The position numbers were made by a program, and so were the translations under genes. DNA of 64,000 nucleotides. Origin: Aliivibrio fischeri. Lineage in GTDB: Bacteria > Pseudomonadota > Gammaproteobacteria > Enterobacterales > Vibrionaceae. Under the pieces are notes generated by a model. It was not told the DNA's origin. It saw nothing but the letters and a program-made list of their open reading frames with translations, and did no database searches. Within the stretch, counting starts at the first letter, position 1. Every line of letters starts with the position of its first letter. This document shows, in pieces, positions 1 to 8,783 of this stretch. The stretch is taken from the NCBI GenBank assembly GCA_038993745.2, contig CP160630.1, forward strand, positions 248,001 through 312,000, in the 5' to 3' direction.

Positions 1-1
1 T

Positions 2-85
2 CATGTAAATAATTATGAACTATCTGTTGATTATACAGATGAACAAGTGATTACATTTAATGTCATCATTCCAAAAGAGCAATAA
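2..85 (+). CDS. C-terminal end of an unidentified protein (partial)
   Basis: An open frame enters from the left edge and stops with TAA at 83-85, giving about 27 residues that end in NVIIPKEQ. It is followed at once by a good rho-independent terminator, which supports this being a real gene end. The fragment is too short to assign a family. Confidence 0.5.
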   Translation, partial: HVNNYELSVDYTDEQVITFNVIIPKEQ

Positions 86-104
86 GTTAAAATGAAATAT
101 AAAA

Positions 105-130
105 GAGGAGCGATGAACGCTCCTTTTTTA
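105..130 (+). terminator. Rho-independent terminator
   Basis: Stem GGAGCG (107-112) pairs with CGCTCC (118-123) around a 5-base loop and is followed by six T. It ends the plus-strand gene that enters from the left and sits just beyond the stop of the minus-strand sulfatase. Confidence 0.85.
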
Positions 131-152
131 TTGATTGGCTAGAGTCTCAAAT

Positions 153-1691
153 TTATTTCACAGAATTATCAGACATTCCAATACCACCTGATTTTTGACG
201 TGGTGGGAAAGCTTTCAATGATTTTTTATACTCACCAATCTTTTTCTGTAGTGTAGGAACTATCCAAGAACGTTCTTTCATCCATAAGAACCAACCATTA
301 GTATCAACGCTTCGCTCCCATGGATCTGCTTTGATATCTAAGATAATACCAAGAGGCCATGTTTTTGCGGGTTCGGTCCATTCTGTTTTAGTTTTTAAAT
401 GCACTTTCCAATTGTCTACTCGGATAGCATTCAAATCTTGTTCATTGTAATAGAAGAATTCATGACGCTTACTTGGGCCTTTTTTAGTTAGCATGTCCAT
501 TTGGTTATACCCATCTAAATGAGCCTTGTATTTAGTTCCATTAATTTCTTTGCCTTTTAGTAGCTCTTGCTTAATTTTGGTATCACCAGTTGCAGCAGCC
601 ATTAAGGTTGGAACCCAATCTTCTGATGTCATAAATCCATCGGTATATTCGCCTTCAGGTATATGTCCAGGCCAACTGATCAGCATAGGTACTCGGAATG
701 CTCCATCCCACGTTGTTCCTTTTTGACCACGGAAAGCGGCAGTGCCAGCCATTGGCCAGTGATCAAGGTTAATACCGTTATCAGACGTAAACATGATGAT
801 GGTGTTATCCGTCTCCCCCAAAGCATCTAATTTATTTAGTAATACACCTATTTGGTCATCTAATTCTTTTAATGCATCAAAATATTCTGTGTGACCACTA
901 ACGCCTAAATACTCATCTTTAACATGTATTTGTTGATGCATACGTGATGGGTTAAACCATAAGAAAAAGGGCTTATTTGGTGTTTGCGCTTCATGCTTTT
1001 CTAACCATTGTGTTGTGAACTCAACGTATTCATCATCAATGGTTTTCATTCGCTCAGAGCCAAGAGGCCCTTTATCTTCGATACGCTGTTTACCAATTTC
1101 CCCCCAACGTGGTTGTACGGTTTTGTCGTAACTCTCTGTGGCGAAGCTGTGAAGCATATTTCGCGGACGGCCAATAAAGTCAGGGTCTTTGGGAAAATTA
1201 GGTTGTTCTGGCATTTCCATTACATTTAAGTGATAAAGAAAACCATAAAATTCATCAAAGCCATGAACCGTTGGTAAAAACTTATTGCGATCGCCTAAAT
1301 GACTTTTACCAACATGTATGGTGTCGTAACCTTTTGCTTTTAACATGTCAGCAAGAGTGGGGTCTTCTTTTTGTAAACCAATATTAGAGCCTGGTTGACC
1401 AACCGTTGTTAATCCAGTTCTAAATGGATATTGCCCTGTAATAAAGGCGCTTCGTCCTGCAGTAGAGCTTCCTTGTGCATAATAATCACTTACCATCATG
1501 CCTCGTTTAGCTATACGATCAATATTTGGCGTGTTAATTGCGCCTAACCCTCGATGGTAAGCTGAAATATCCATAGGGCTAACGTCATCAACCGTTATGG
1601 TCACTATGTTCGGTTGAGTTTGTGCTGCATGAGTTCCAAATGAGGTAACAGCAAGAGCTAGTGCTGTTTTTGCTATCGTTTTTGTTTTCAT
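153..1691 (-). CDS. Periplasmic arylsulfatase, Ser-type
   Basis: Hydrolyses a sulfate ester, probably in the periplasm. The 512-residue protein has a signal peptide (residues 1-22, ending THA-AQ) and a sulfatase domain of the alkaline phosphatase superfamily. Visible motifs are the paired metal-binding Asp35-Asp36 (VDDVS), the signature S-T-A-G-R at residues 76-80, a later SDNG metal motif and the downstream KGTTWDGAFRVP segment. The residue that must become formylglycine is Ser76, not Cys, so activation would need a radical-SAM maturase of the AtsB/anSME type, which is not in this window. It lies 23 bp downstream of the DUF1254 gene and is probably co-transcribed with it. The substrate cannot be told from sequence. 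Confidence 0.88.
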   Translation of the reverse strand: MKTKTIAKTALALAVTSFGTHAAQTQPNIVTITVDDVSPMDISAYHRGLGAINTPNIDRIAKRGMMVSDYYAQGSSTAGRSAFITGQYPFRTGLTTVGQPGSNIGLQKEDPTLADMLKAKGYDTIHVGKSHLGDRNKFLPTVHGFDEFYGFLYHLNVMEMPEQPNFPKDPDFIGRPRNMLHSFATESYDKTVQPRWGEIGKQRIEDKGPLGSERMKTIDDEYVEFTTQWLEKHEAQTPNKPFFLWFNPSRMHQQIHVKDEYLGVSGHTEYFDALKELDDQIGVLLNKLDALGETDNTIIMFTSDNGINLDHWPMAGTAAFRGQKGTTWDGAFRVPMLISWPGHIPEGEYTDGFMTSEDWVPTLMAAATGDTKIKQELLKGKEINGTKYKAHLDGYNQMDMLTKKGPSKRHEFFYYNEQDLNAIRVDNWKVHLKTKTEWTEPAKTWPLGIILDIKADPWERSVDTNGWFLWMKERSWIVPTLQKKIGEYKKSLKAFPPRQKSGGIGMSDNSVK

Positions 1692-1714
1692 ATTTATTAC
1701 CTTGCAGTAAAAAT

Positions 1715-3157
1715 TTATTTATATGGTGTTGGTTGAATTGGTGGTACTGTCCATTTCATATCAAGAATTTCTTGAGACGGTATATAAAGACGAGTGATGG
1801 CATAAAAGTTACCTTTTGGGGTTGGCAACCAGTTTGCTAAGTCTTTAGGATTTGTTGGCTTTTGATTTGATAGAACAAGGTCAAAAGAACCGTCACTGTT
1901 TTTTTGGATAGGGGTTTGATCATTTATGTTGAAACGATGAATATCATTAGCAACTAACATTTTTGTTTGGGCGTCATAAACGGTAATTGACCAAAAAGCA
2001 GCAACTGGTGGTTGGTTATCGAAATGTATGCTGTAGTTTTTCTCACCAGAAAGAAATTGATTGTTTACATCTGTGTAAGCAATTGGATACATAGCTTCTT
2101 TTGCACCTTGGCCACCAAGATAAGGATGGGCCACCAGAGAGCGAAGTGCATTGTCATCACCAAATTGGTCTAAAACGAATGAATAGAACCAACCATCTTT
2201 TGCTTTTAAAGTGACTGGGTTTGATGCTTGAACTGAAACTATTTTTTGACCGTCTTTAATGGCTTTTTCAAGTTGAACTTTCATTTTTGAAGTCAGCTTT
2301 GTTCGGTCAAACCCATCTTTACTTAGACCAATTTTATTAAACTGACCTAATAAGGCTTGTTGAAGCTCTGCAATAGGGGTGTCTTTTATATAAGCTCCTA
2401 ATTCTTCATAAAAGCGAAGTGGATCGTCTTGCTTTCCCGCACGGGCGGGCAGAGGTTGAGATACAAAATCACTTGAATCATGGGCTAGATATTTACTTAA
2501 TGGCGTTAAAGTATATTTATTTTGGATATCATGGACGTTCTGGTAATCCTTCTCGCCAAATACTTGAGTTCGTCCCCATAGCCATATTTTTGTAGTAGGC
2601 GCTTCGACAACGGTTAATCCTGTTGGGATATCTCCAACCCAGTTTGGCGGCACAATCATTATCTCTTGTGCATTTTTGCCTGTTTCTCTTGTTCCTACGT
2701 ATTTAAAAAGGTTGTGCCACATATCAAATAAGTTGATCACAAAGTAGCGATCTTTAACTGCTGGTGTTGATAATATGATCGGTTCATTGGAGACATCGAC
2801 AACAGCACTTGAATATAAGGTGTCACGATTAGCGGTTGGCATATCCGTATCTAGATTAGTCGGAAGCCTGCGAGCATGGCCAAAGTGATTTAATGGTGCT
2901 CGATAGCTTGTATCATTTTGTGGCTGAGACATATCTGTATATTTTCGAACTATTTGTTCCATGCGAACTAAAGTCGAACCCCACAAATAAGCATTGGTCG
3001 CTAAAATATAACTTTCTTGATCAAGCCAGTTAGACGCTTGGTTTTCTTGAATTTGTTCTGTTGGAGATAAAAGGGGATGAGTTTCTTTTGCATTAATGCT
3101 TAAAGAACTCATTAAAAGGGTGGAAATGATTACGGTAGAAATACGTTTTTTAAACAT
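1715..3157 (-). CDS. Secreted DUF1254/DUF1214 domain protein
   Basis: A 480-residue exported protein with an N-terminal signal peptide (residues 1-23, ending INA-KE). The N-terminal half (about 70-200) reads as DUF1254, with the segment DTDMPTANRDTLYS and the ITLFDMW-like stretch VINLFDMWHN. The C-terminal half (about 340-470) reads as DUF1214, with NYSIHFDNQPPVAAFWSITVYD. The biochemical role of the family is not established. It is the first gene of a likely operon with the sulfatase and follows the LysR gene by 112 bp, so sulfated-substrate use is a reasonable but unproven context. Confidence 0.85.
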   Translation of the reverse strand: MFKKRISTVIISTLLMSSLSINAKETHPLLSPTEQIQENQASNWLDQESYILATNAYLWGSTLVRMEQIVRKYTDMSQPQNDTSYRAPLNHFGHARRLPTNLDTDMPTANRDTLYSSAVVDVSNEPIILSTPAVKDRYFVINLFDMWHNLFKYVGTRETGKNAQEIMIVPPNWVGDIPTGLTVVEAPTTKIWLWGRTQVFGEKDYQNVHDIQNKYTLTPLSKYLAHDSSDFVSQPLPARAGKQDDPLRFYEELGAYIKDTPIAELQQALLGQFNKIGLSKDGFDRTKLTSKMKVQLEKAIKDGQKIVSVQASNPVTLKAKDGWFYSFVLDQFGDDNALRSLVAHPYLGGQGAKEAMYPIAYTDVNNQFLSGEKNYSIHFDNQPPVAAFWSITVYDAQTKMLVANDIHRFNINDQTPIQKNSDGSFDLVLSNQKPTNPKDLANWLPTPKGNFYAITRLYIPSQEILDMKWTVPPIQPTPYK

Positions 3158-3218
3158 AAATAACTCCTTTATATAATTAAAGGGATCTTATGTTTTTTGG
3201 TTTGAAATTATCTCTATA

Positions 3219-3245
3219 CTCTCTATTAAGAATATTAATAGAGAG
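3219..3245. promoter_or_regulatory. Perfect 10-bp inverted repeat, candidate LysR-type operator
   Basis: CTCTCTATTA (3219-3228) and TAATAGAGAG (3236-3245) flank a 7-base centre. The repeat lies 62-88 bp upstream of the DUF1254 start, where LysR-type activators often bind, and just after the LysR gene stop. There is no T-run on the LysR side, so a terminator is less likely. Confidence 0.4.
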
Positions 3246-3269
3246 CTGCTATTTCGTTATTAATAATAG

Positions 3270-4178
3270 TTAAATTGAATTTAAAATTTCTTTTGCTTCT
3301 TTAATTAGCCATTCAGTTAATGGTTGATTGCGATTTGTTTGATGACAAAATAAGGCAATTTTACGTTGATAGCTCTGAGGCACAATTTCATGAGGTATCG
3401 GCAAAAAGCGAAAATGAGGCTGCATCAATGCCTGAAGAGTTCGTGGCATAACACCAACATAATTACTTTCTTTCAGTAAATTTGTCATTAACGAAATATC
3501 ACTTGTTCGTAAATTGATTTTTTTCTTTATTTTAAGATTACGAATTAACTGCTCTGCTTTTGATGGCCCTGTAATCCCTCCAGGAATAAGGCAAATAGCC
3601 AAAGGATATAAGAGTACGTTTTCAATTGACGCATGCTGCAAAGGGTGTTCATTACTCACTACAAAAGCAAACTCATCACCACCAATCTCCTGCTCTAATA
3701 GTGTTTTATTTGTCTCCATTGGTAAATAAGTAATTCCAAAGTGCTGATGAGGGCTGTTTTCTAAACGCTGTGGAGTATCTCCTGCCCAGTGTGAGCATTG
3801 AACGGTTAATTCAGGAGCCAGTAGCGTCAGTTTCTTAATTAACTGTGAGCCTAATGTTGGAATTAAAGGAGGGGAAATTAGTAAGTTTAAATCACCATTC
3901 AATTGAGATATATCCCATTGAGTATTATCTGAATAGAGCTTATCTAGCTGAGTCAAAAGAGCTGGAAGCGTAGCTAATATGTTTTCACATTTGATTGTAG
4001 GAGTAAGGTTGTTTTTATCACGAATGAACAAAGGATCACCAAATTGGTCTCGTAACTTTTTTAGCATAATACTGATTGTAGGTTGGCTTAAATTCATTCG
4101 TTTTGCTGCCAAAATGGTTTGCCTCTCTTCATTTAGGATGACGAGAAGTCTGAGCAAATTTAGATCTTTGTTCTGCAT
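3270..4178 (-). CDS. LysR-family transcriptional regulator
   Basis: A 302-residue protein with an N-terminal winged helix-turn-helix (residues 1-62, including AAKRMNLSQPTISIMLKKLR) and a C-terminal periplasmic-binding-protein-like effector domain (about 90-300). Length and layout are normal for the family. It is encoded in the same direction as, and directly upstream of, the DUF1254 and sulfatase genes and is their most likely regulator. The effector is unknown. The divergent-gene arrangement usual for LysR regulators is absent. Confidence 0.9.
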   Translation of the reverse strand: MQNKDLNLLRLLVILNEERQTILAAKRMNLSQPTISIMLKKLRDQFGDPLFIRDKNNLTPTIKCENILATLPALLTQLDKLYSDNTQWDISQLNGDLNLLISPPLIPTLGSQLIKKLTLLAPELTVQCSHWAGDTPQRLENSPHQHFGITYLPMETNKTLLEQEIGGDEFAFVVSNEHPLQHASIENVLLYPLAICLIPGGITGPSKAEQLIRNLKIKKKINLRTSDISLMTNLLKESNYVGVMPRTLQALMQPHFRFLPIPHEIVPQSYQRKIALFCHQTNRNQPLTEWLIKEAKEILNSI

Positions 4179-4642
4179 GGATGTTACCTAACCACTGAGC
4201 ATTGAAAATAACTAAAGAGAAATATAGCTTGAAAAAAAAGTGAGTTCAGCAACTATGTGAAAATATCGAGATATTGATTAGAAAATAAAATAGAACGAAA
4301 AACTTCTTAAAGTGTAAATTATGTTCTCATGGAAAATAAGTCTCACATATAAGGCAACCTTCACCTCTAAGTGAGATCTAGATCGTTGAATTAAATAAAA
4401 AGTATATTTAGTCATTGCTTAAAATTTAGATAATATGGAGTGTTTTTGCTAAATATAAAAAAACCTAAATAGATTAAATTTAAAAAAATGTATATTTAAC
4501 AGATAATTATATTAATAATAACGTTTAATTTATGAAATAATTTCTATAGAATAATTTTATTATTAGGCATTTTTATTTATTTGTTTGGTGTAAATGCCTT
4601 GGGGTGTCAGTGCTTAAAAGCTTATAATGGCTAAATAAAGGG
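4179..4642. other. 464-bp AT-rich intergenic region
   Basis: Separates the minus-strand LysR gene from the plus-strand regulatory trio, so it should hold both promoters. It is very AT-rich between about 4400 and 4580. I see no convincing small gene or operator. A palindromic AGATCTAGATC lies near 4374, with no known partner. Confidence 0.5.
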
Positions 4643-4654
4643 TTGGTTCAACAC

Positions 4655-5545
4655 ATGAAGTATCTTTTTGAACAAATTTTAAAAAAATATAGAGAGAAGA
4701 GCGGCGTTACTCAAGAGATTATGGTTGACTTATTGAGTCACAATTCTTCGAAGTTAAAAAAATTAGATAACGTAACATTTAGTCGCTGGGAAAGAGGGAT
4801 CACTATTCCTCCGTTCAAAAAACAAATTGAGATATATCAGTTATTAGGTGTCGATCCTATAGATGAAATCATTGATTCAAATATAGAATTACCAAAAGTG
4901 GATAATGAGAATTATTTCGCTACTGATTACTATACTTATGGTAATAGTGATTTTGTTATGCATGTATTAAATCGAAATACGTTATCCGGTTTAGATTCTG
5001 TTCTTGAAGAAATGGAATTAATAATTGATAGTGATTATTATTTTAAGCAGTTAATAAAAGCCACTGGAAAAAATAGTATAAAAAAATCAATAGAGTCATT
5101 AATGACGAAACTAAATGCTGAGATTATTGTTTGTAAATATAAATCTCGATTAATTGCACATTCCATTACGCTTTATGTATCATCAGATTTTTTAAAAGAT
5201 TTAATGTGTAATGAAATAGATTATACAAAAATAAAAAATTACGCATCAAATAATCCCTTAATAATATCATTCTATGCGTCAACTAATGATAGCCTTAAAT
5301 ATATACTAGGCCGAATTTTGACAAACTTTTTAGATATACCAAATATAGATTCAAAATTGTATTTTATTTCAGGTGAAAAAAATATACATAAGTTATTTGT
5401 TAAATTAAACTCTAAAATTAAATTTAATGAATTTATCGATGATAAAAACTATAAGTTATCTGAAGTAACTAAGCTAAATATTAATCACTCAAAAGATGCA
5501 TTACATTTTCTTGTTGATTTTAGAAGAATGGAATATGAAAAGTAA
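4655..5545 (+). CDS. XRE-type helix-turn-helix protein with unknown C-terminal domain
   Basis: About 296 residues. Residues 1-65 form a Cro/C1-type helix-turn-helix (YREKSGVTQEIM, then FSRWERGITIPP). The C-terminal 200 residues match no family I recognise; they look globular and mixed alpha/beta with no membrane segment. I chose the ATG at 4655; an in-frame TTG at 4643 sits directly against AAAGGG, too close to serve as a normal ribosome-binding spacing, so the start is uncertain. It overlaps the following receiver gene by 11 bases, so the two are translationally coupled. Position ahead of the tad locus suggests a regulator of it. Confidence 0.72.
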   Translation: MKYLFEQILKKYREKSGVTQEIMVDLLSHNSSKLKKLDNVTFSRWERGITIPPFKKQIEIYQLLGVDPIDEIIDSNIELPKVDNENYFATDYYTYGNSDFVMHVLNRNTLSGLDSVLEEMELIIDSDYYFKQLIKATGKNSIKKSIESLMTKLNAEIIVCKYKSRLIAHSITLYVSSDFLKDLMCNEIDYTKIKNYASNNPLIISFYASTNDSLKYILGRILTNFLDIPNIDSKLYFISGEKNIHKLFVKLNSKIKFNEFIDDKNYKLSEVTKLNINHSKDALHFLVDFRRMEYEK

Positions 5546-6683
5546 AATAAATATAATATTAGTAGATGATATTGATTTTTCAAGGAAAGTAGTTTCATTT
5601 ATTATAAAGAAGAATTTTCATGATCAAGTAAATATCATAGAAGCAAAATGTTGTAACGATGTAATAAATATCTTGAGTAAAAAGAATATTATACATGGGA
5701 TTATAACAGATATAATGATGCCTAATGGAGATGGCTTAGATCTAATAAAAGTATTATCTGAGAATAATTACCACATACCAGTAGCTATTGTTTCATCAGT
5801 AAAAGCGACTATTTTGGAAAAAGTAATGGACCTTGCTGAAGTCAGTGGGGTTACTATTGTTAATTCTTACAATAAACCCATTTCAGCTGAAGAAGTCATT
5901 TCTACCATTGATTTTTTTAATGTGAATAGAATTGAAGATCGAAAGATGTTGTTTGAAGATGTAAAGCAAAACGATCTTGTTGAATTATATTATCAACCAA
6001 TCGTTAATTTCGGCTCTCATCAAGTTGATGGTGTTCAGGTTTCTCCTCATTGGAAAAATCAAAAGGCAAGTGCTGTTGCCGAAAGCGTGTTTCTACCAGC
6101 CATTAATGATATGAAAAATACTGCTGGGTTTATGAATTTGATGTTCACCCTGCTTGAGCGTGATATCAAGAGTAAGTTTTCTGATTATCGTTATACCTTT
6201 CGTATAAATGTGAAGGATATTTTAATATGCGATGATGATTTTATTAATCATGTTTTTGATAAAATTGAAAAGGAAACGAAGGATAAGATCATTGTGGTTG
6301 TTGAGTTTTCAGAAGAGGCTGTGTTACTTGATAAATTAACAGAAAATCTGGAAAAATTACTCTCAGATGGAGTTCGCATATCAATTGAATTGGTTGAAAA
6401 TGGTACGCAGTGCAAACTATTAGAACAAGGAATTGCTCTCTCTAATATTTGTTTTGAATATAAGAAAAACGTATTTGATGATATCGAGAGGTTTAAAGAA
6501 CTGAATGGTAAAGATATTCCTATCATTATAGGCAACATTCAAAAAGTAAATCAGCAACAAGCATCATTAGATTATGGCTTTGAATGTTTACAAGGTGATT
6601 TCATCACGTCTGAAATGAAAAACGATAAATTAGTTAAATGGATTAACGCTTATGAATCAGAAACTGAAAACCTTCAATGTTGA
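5535..6683 (+). CDS. Response regulator: receiver plus degenerate EAL domain
   Basis: Receiver domain at residues 1-120: acidic pair in ILVDDIDFS, phospho-acceptor Asp in GIITDIMMPNGDG, and a late Lys-Pro (NKPIS). Residues about 140-380 are an EAL-type fold that has lost its catalytic set: the EAL triplet reads VQV in VDGVQVSPHW, the DDFG segment reads ELVENG, and the QGY segment reads LQGDFI. It is therefore very unlikely to cleave cyclic di-GMP and may act as a binding or scaffold domain. The start at 5535 (MKSKINIIL) follows an AGAAG ribosome site; an upstream in-frame ATG at 5496 lies inside the previous gene. It overlaps the next (Hpt) gene by 32 bases. Confidence 0.82.
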   Translation: MKSKINIILVDDIDFSRKVVSFIIKKNFHDQVNIIEAKCCNDVINILSKKNIIHGIITDIMMPNGDGLDLIKVLSENNYHIPVAIVSSVKATILEKVMDLAEVSGVTIVNSYNKPISAEEVISTIDFFNVNRIEDRKMLFEDVKQNDLVELYYQPIVNFGSHQVDGVQVSPHWKNQKASAVAESVFLPAINDMKNTAGFMNLMFTLLERDIKSKFSDYRYTFRINVKDILICDDDFINHVFDKIEKETKDKIIVVVEFSEEAVLLDKLTENLEKLLSDGVRISIELVENGTQCKLLEQGIALSNICFEYKKNVFDDIERFKELNGKDIPIIIGNIQKVNQQQASLDYGFECLQGDFITSEMKNDKLVKWINAYESETENLQC

Positions 6684-6972
6684 AGATTTTGAAAATGGAA
6701 CTTCAACATCTCACTCCAGTAAAGAAGCACATTATTTTAAAAGAATGATAGTTGAAGGAATAGAGAAAGAACTTAAGGAAATTGAAACTGACGGTGTTCA
6801 AGATACGATTCACGCGATAAAAGGCATATCGAGTTATGCCGGGTTAAATAGAATGCATGAAGTCTGTATGAGACTTGAACATTATCATCAAGTAATGAGA
6901 TTCAAATTAGTTAAAGAGATATTGCATCGGGAGTATCAAACCGTTGTAAATGATGAACAATTTTTAGCCTAA
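6652..6972 (+). CDS. Histidine phosphotransfer (Hpt) protein
   Basis: A 106-residue, mainly helical protein. The Hpt signature is HAIKGISSYAGL at about residues 45-56, where the His is the phosphate carrier, followed by an amphipathic helix with the conserved pattern MRLEHYH. A freestanding Hpt protein passes phosphate between receivers, so this one may link the receiver-EAL protein encoded just upstream with a hybrid kinase such as the one at 19852-22062. It is the last gene of a three-gene overlapping operon ended by a terminator at 6979. Confidence 0.8.
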   Translation: MNQKLKTFNVEDFENGTSTSHSSKEAHYFKRMIVEGIEKELKEIETDGVQDTIHAIKGISSYAGLNRMHEVCMRLEHYHQVMRFKLVKEILHREYQTVVNDEQFLA

Positions 6973-6978
6973 AATAAA

Positions 6979-7006
6979 AAGCATAGTTTTGACTATGCTT
7001 TTTTTT
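6979..7006 (+). terminator. Rho-independent terminator
   Basis: AAGCATAGT (6979-6987) pairs with ACTATGCTT (6992-7000) around a TTTG loop, followed by a T run. It separates the regulatory trio from the tad operon. Confidence 0.85.
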
Positions 7007-7322
7007 GTTTCTAAAGAAAGACTAATTACATTTAAATATAGATCTTGATCCAGTAATTACAACACAAGCATGATACTAACACTTTAGTGTTATATATTTA
7101 TAATTATTATGCTTGGTAATATTGATTAATAACACCCTCCTAATAATTTAGCATTTTATTTAATTTTTATAATGCACATGCCTTGTTAGTTTTTTGTACC
7201 AACATTTATTATTTCGTCTCTTTCTTAATACACAGAATCTTTTTTGATTATGTATGTTAGTTTTAATAAGTCAGTATATAAACTCTATGAGTTTAACATT
7301 AGAGATAATAAGGTAATAAACA
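7007..7322 (+). other. 316-bp leader/promoter region of the tad operon
   Basis: AT-rich, with no gene I can support. It must carry the flp promoter; a TATAAA at about 7277 is a plausible -10 element but I cannot fix a matching -35. The ribosome site for flp is weak (AATAAGGTAATAAACA before the ATG at 7323). Confidence 0.45.
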
Positions 7323-7535
7323 ATGTTAGTTAAGTTTTTCGAATTTTCTAAGAATGCAATCCGAAACTTTAAAAATGATGAGCGTGGCGTTACAGCTATT
7401 GAATACGCAATTATTGGTGTAGCTATTTCTGCTATTATATTATTGATGTTTAATGGCACTCTTCAACAAGCCTTAATTGATGCAATTGGTACAATTTCAG
7501 ATAACATTACATCAGCAAACGATACTGGCTCTTAA
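7323..7535 (+). CDS. flp: Flp-type pilin
   Basis: A 70-residue class IVb prepilin, the main subunit of Flp pili. The leader ends KNDERG and cleavage is expected before VTAIEYAIIG, which keeps the invariant Glu at +5 of the mature protein and the Flp-type Tyr after it. A single hydrophobic segment follows (about residues 29-46). It heads a gene order identical to the classical tad locus. Only one flp copy is present. Confidence 0.92.
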   Translation: MLVKFFEFSKNAIRNFKNDERGVTAIEYAIIGVAISAIILLMFNGTLQQALIDAIGTISDNITSANDTGS

Positions 7536-7544
7536 TATAGCCGA

Positions 7545-7979
7545 ATGAATAATAATTCAATTATATGGTGGGCATTCTTGTTCACCATATCGTGTATTAT
7601 TTGCTATCAAGATATAACCAGACGAACTATATCAAATCAAATGTGCATTATAGTTCTTATTATTTGCATTTGCCTTGTTATAAAAAGTGGTAACTACTCT
7701 TCATTATATTATTCATTAATAATATTTATCGGTGGATTTGTACTTTTTATAAAAAAAATTATAGCAGCAGGTGATGTGAAGCTTATATCTTCTTTTTTTA
7801 TTGCAATTAACCAAAATTATCAGTTGTTGACTTTTACTATTATTCTATTAGTTGGTGGGGTTATATCTATAGTCCTATTAATTCATAAGGTAATAAATAA
7901 AAAAAACACAACAATGACAGTTCCTTATGGAGTTCCTATCTGTATTGGGTGCTTATTTGGTATTGCTGCATCACTTTAA
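7545..7979 (+). CDS. tadV: Prepilin peptidase TadV/CpaA
   Basis: A 144-residue inner-membrane aspartic protease that would process the Flp pilin and the TadE/TadF pseudopilins. The two catalytic Asp residues are visible in CYQDITRRTIS (near residue 23) and in the GDVK motif AAGDVKLIS (near residue 78). Four or more hydrophobic segments are present. Length fits short TadV proteins, which lack the methylase domain of PilD. It lies 9 bp after flp. Confidence 0.88.
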   Translation: MNNNSIIWWAFLFTISCIICYQDITRRTISNQMCIIVLIICICLVIKSGNYSSLYYSLIIFIGGFVLFIKKIIAAGDVKLISSFFIAINQNYQLLTFTIILLVGGVISIVLLIHKVINKKNTTMTVPYGVPICIGCLFGIAASL

Positions 7980-7987
7980 GGTAATTT

Positions 7988-8773
7988 ATGAAAGCTAAAA
8001 TAATCGTTGTGTTAGCAATGATTACTATCTTGTTTGGGTTATATGGCCTAGCAGGTAGTTTATCTATGTTTGCTCCTCAAAATATAATAAAACCAAAAGA
8101 AGAAAATAAAATAAAAGTTTGGCAATTAAAAGAAAATGTAAACGCTAGAGATGAAATTAATCGACGCTTAGTTTCTCTTGTTCTTCTTCCTGAATCAGAG
8201 GCGAATAAACTGAGTTTTTCAGAAGACGTGCCAATTAACTGGAATAGAGGAACGATTTATAGACACGATCTTAAAAAGGGTGATTACATTTCAATGGAGG
8301 ATTTTATCACTCCAGAAGAAGATAACTATATTGAATATGTAATTGCACCAAATCGAGTTCCATTCCCATTACCTATTGATTCACCCGATATTATCGGAGG
8401 TGTAATCGGTAATGGTAGTTTTGTTGATGTATTAGCTCTTACCAAAAGTGATGAAAACCGTAATTCAAATCGCGCAACGAAAAAAACACTATCGATTACG
8501 CCAATTTTTACAAGTATTAAAGTATTGCAAGTAAAGCGAACAGTTATTCCTGAGACTCGTATAGAGCCAGCGAAAGAAGGCATAGTACTTATTCTTGAAC
8601 TTACTCGTAGTCAAGCTGTTGAACTTATCGTTGCAAAAGAAGCAGCAAAAATTGAAGTTCATAAATCAATTGGTAATTACAGTATCGAAGATTTAAAAGC
8701 AAATGCTGGTGACGTACTAGATGATTTTAGAGCGGTGACAGAATATCGCGCAAATAAAGTTACTATTAAATAG
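7988..8773 (+). CDS. rcpC: Flp pilus assembly protein RcpC/CpaB
   Basis: A 261-residue protein with one N-terminal membrane anchor (residues 5-27) and a SAF-like domain (about 45-115) followed by the RcpC/CpaB domain. The segment NRVPFPLPIDSPDIIGGVIGNGSFVDVLAL is typical of the family (shown in part). It is thought to work with the RcpA secretin in the envelope. Its gene lies between tadV and rcpA, as in other tad loci. Confidence 0.85.
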   Translation: MKAKIIVVLAMITILFGLYGLAGSLSMFAPQNIIKPKEENKIKVWQLKENVNARDEINRRLVSLVLLPESEANKLSFSEDVPINWNRGTIYRHDLKKGDYISMEDFITPEEDNYIEYVIAPNRVPFPLPIDSPDIIGGVIGNGSFVDVLALTKSDENRNSNRATKKTLSITPIFTSIKVLQVKRTVIPETRIEPAKEGIVLILELTRSQAVELIVAKEAAKIEVHKSIGNYSIEDLKANAGDVLDDFRAVTEYRANKVTIK

Positions 8774-8783
8774 AGTAAATAAA

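Noticed and set aside
4560..4642. Sigma-54 promoter upstream of the XRE gene
   Set aside because: The GG and GC elements near TTGGGGTGTCAGTGCT do not match TGGCAC-N5-TTGC with correct spacing.
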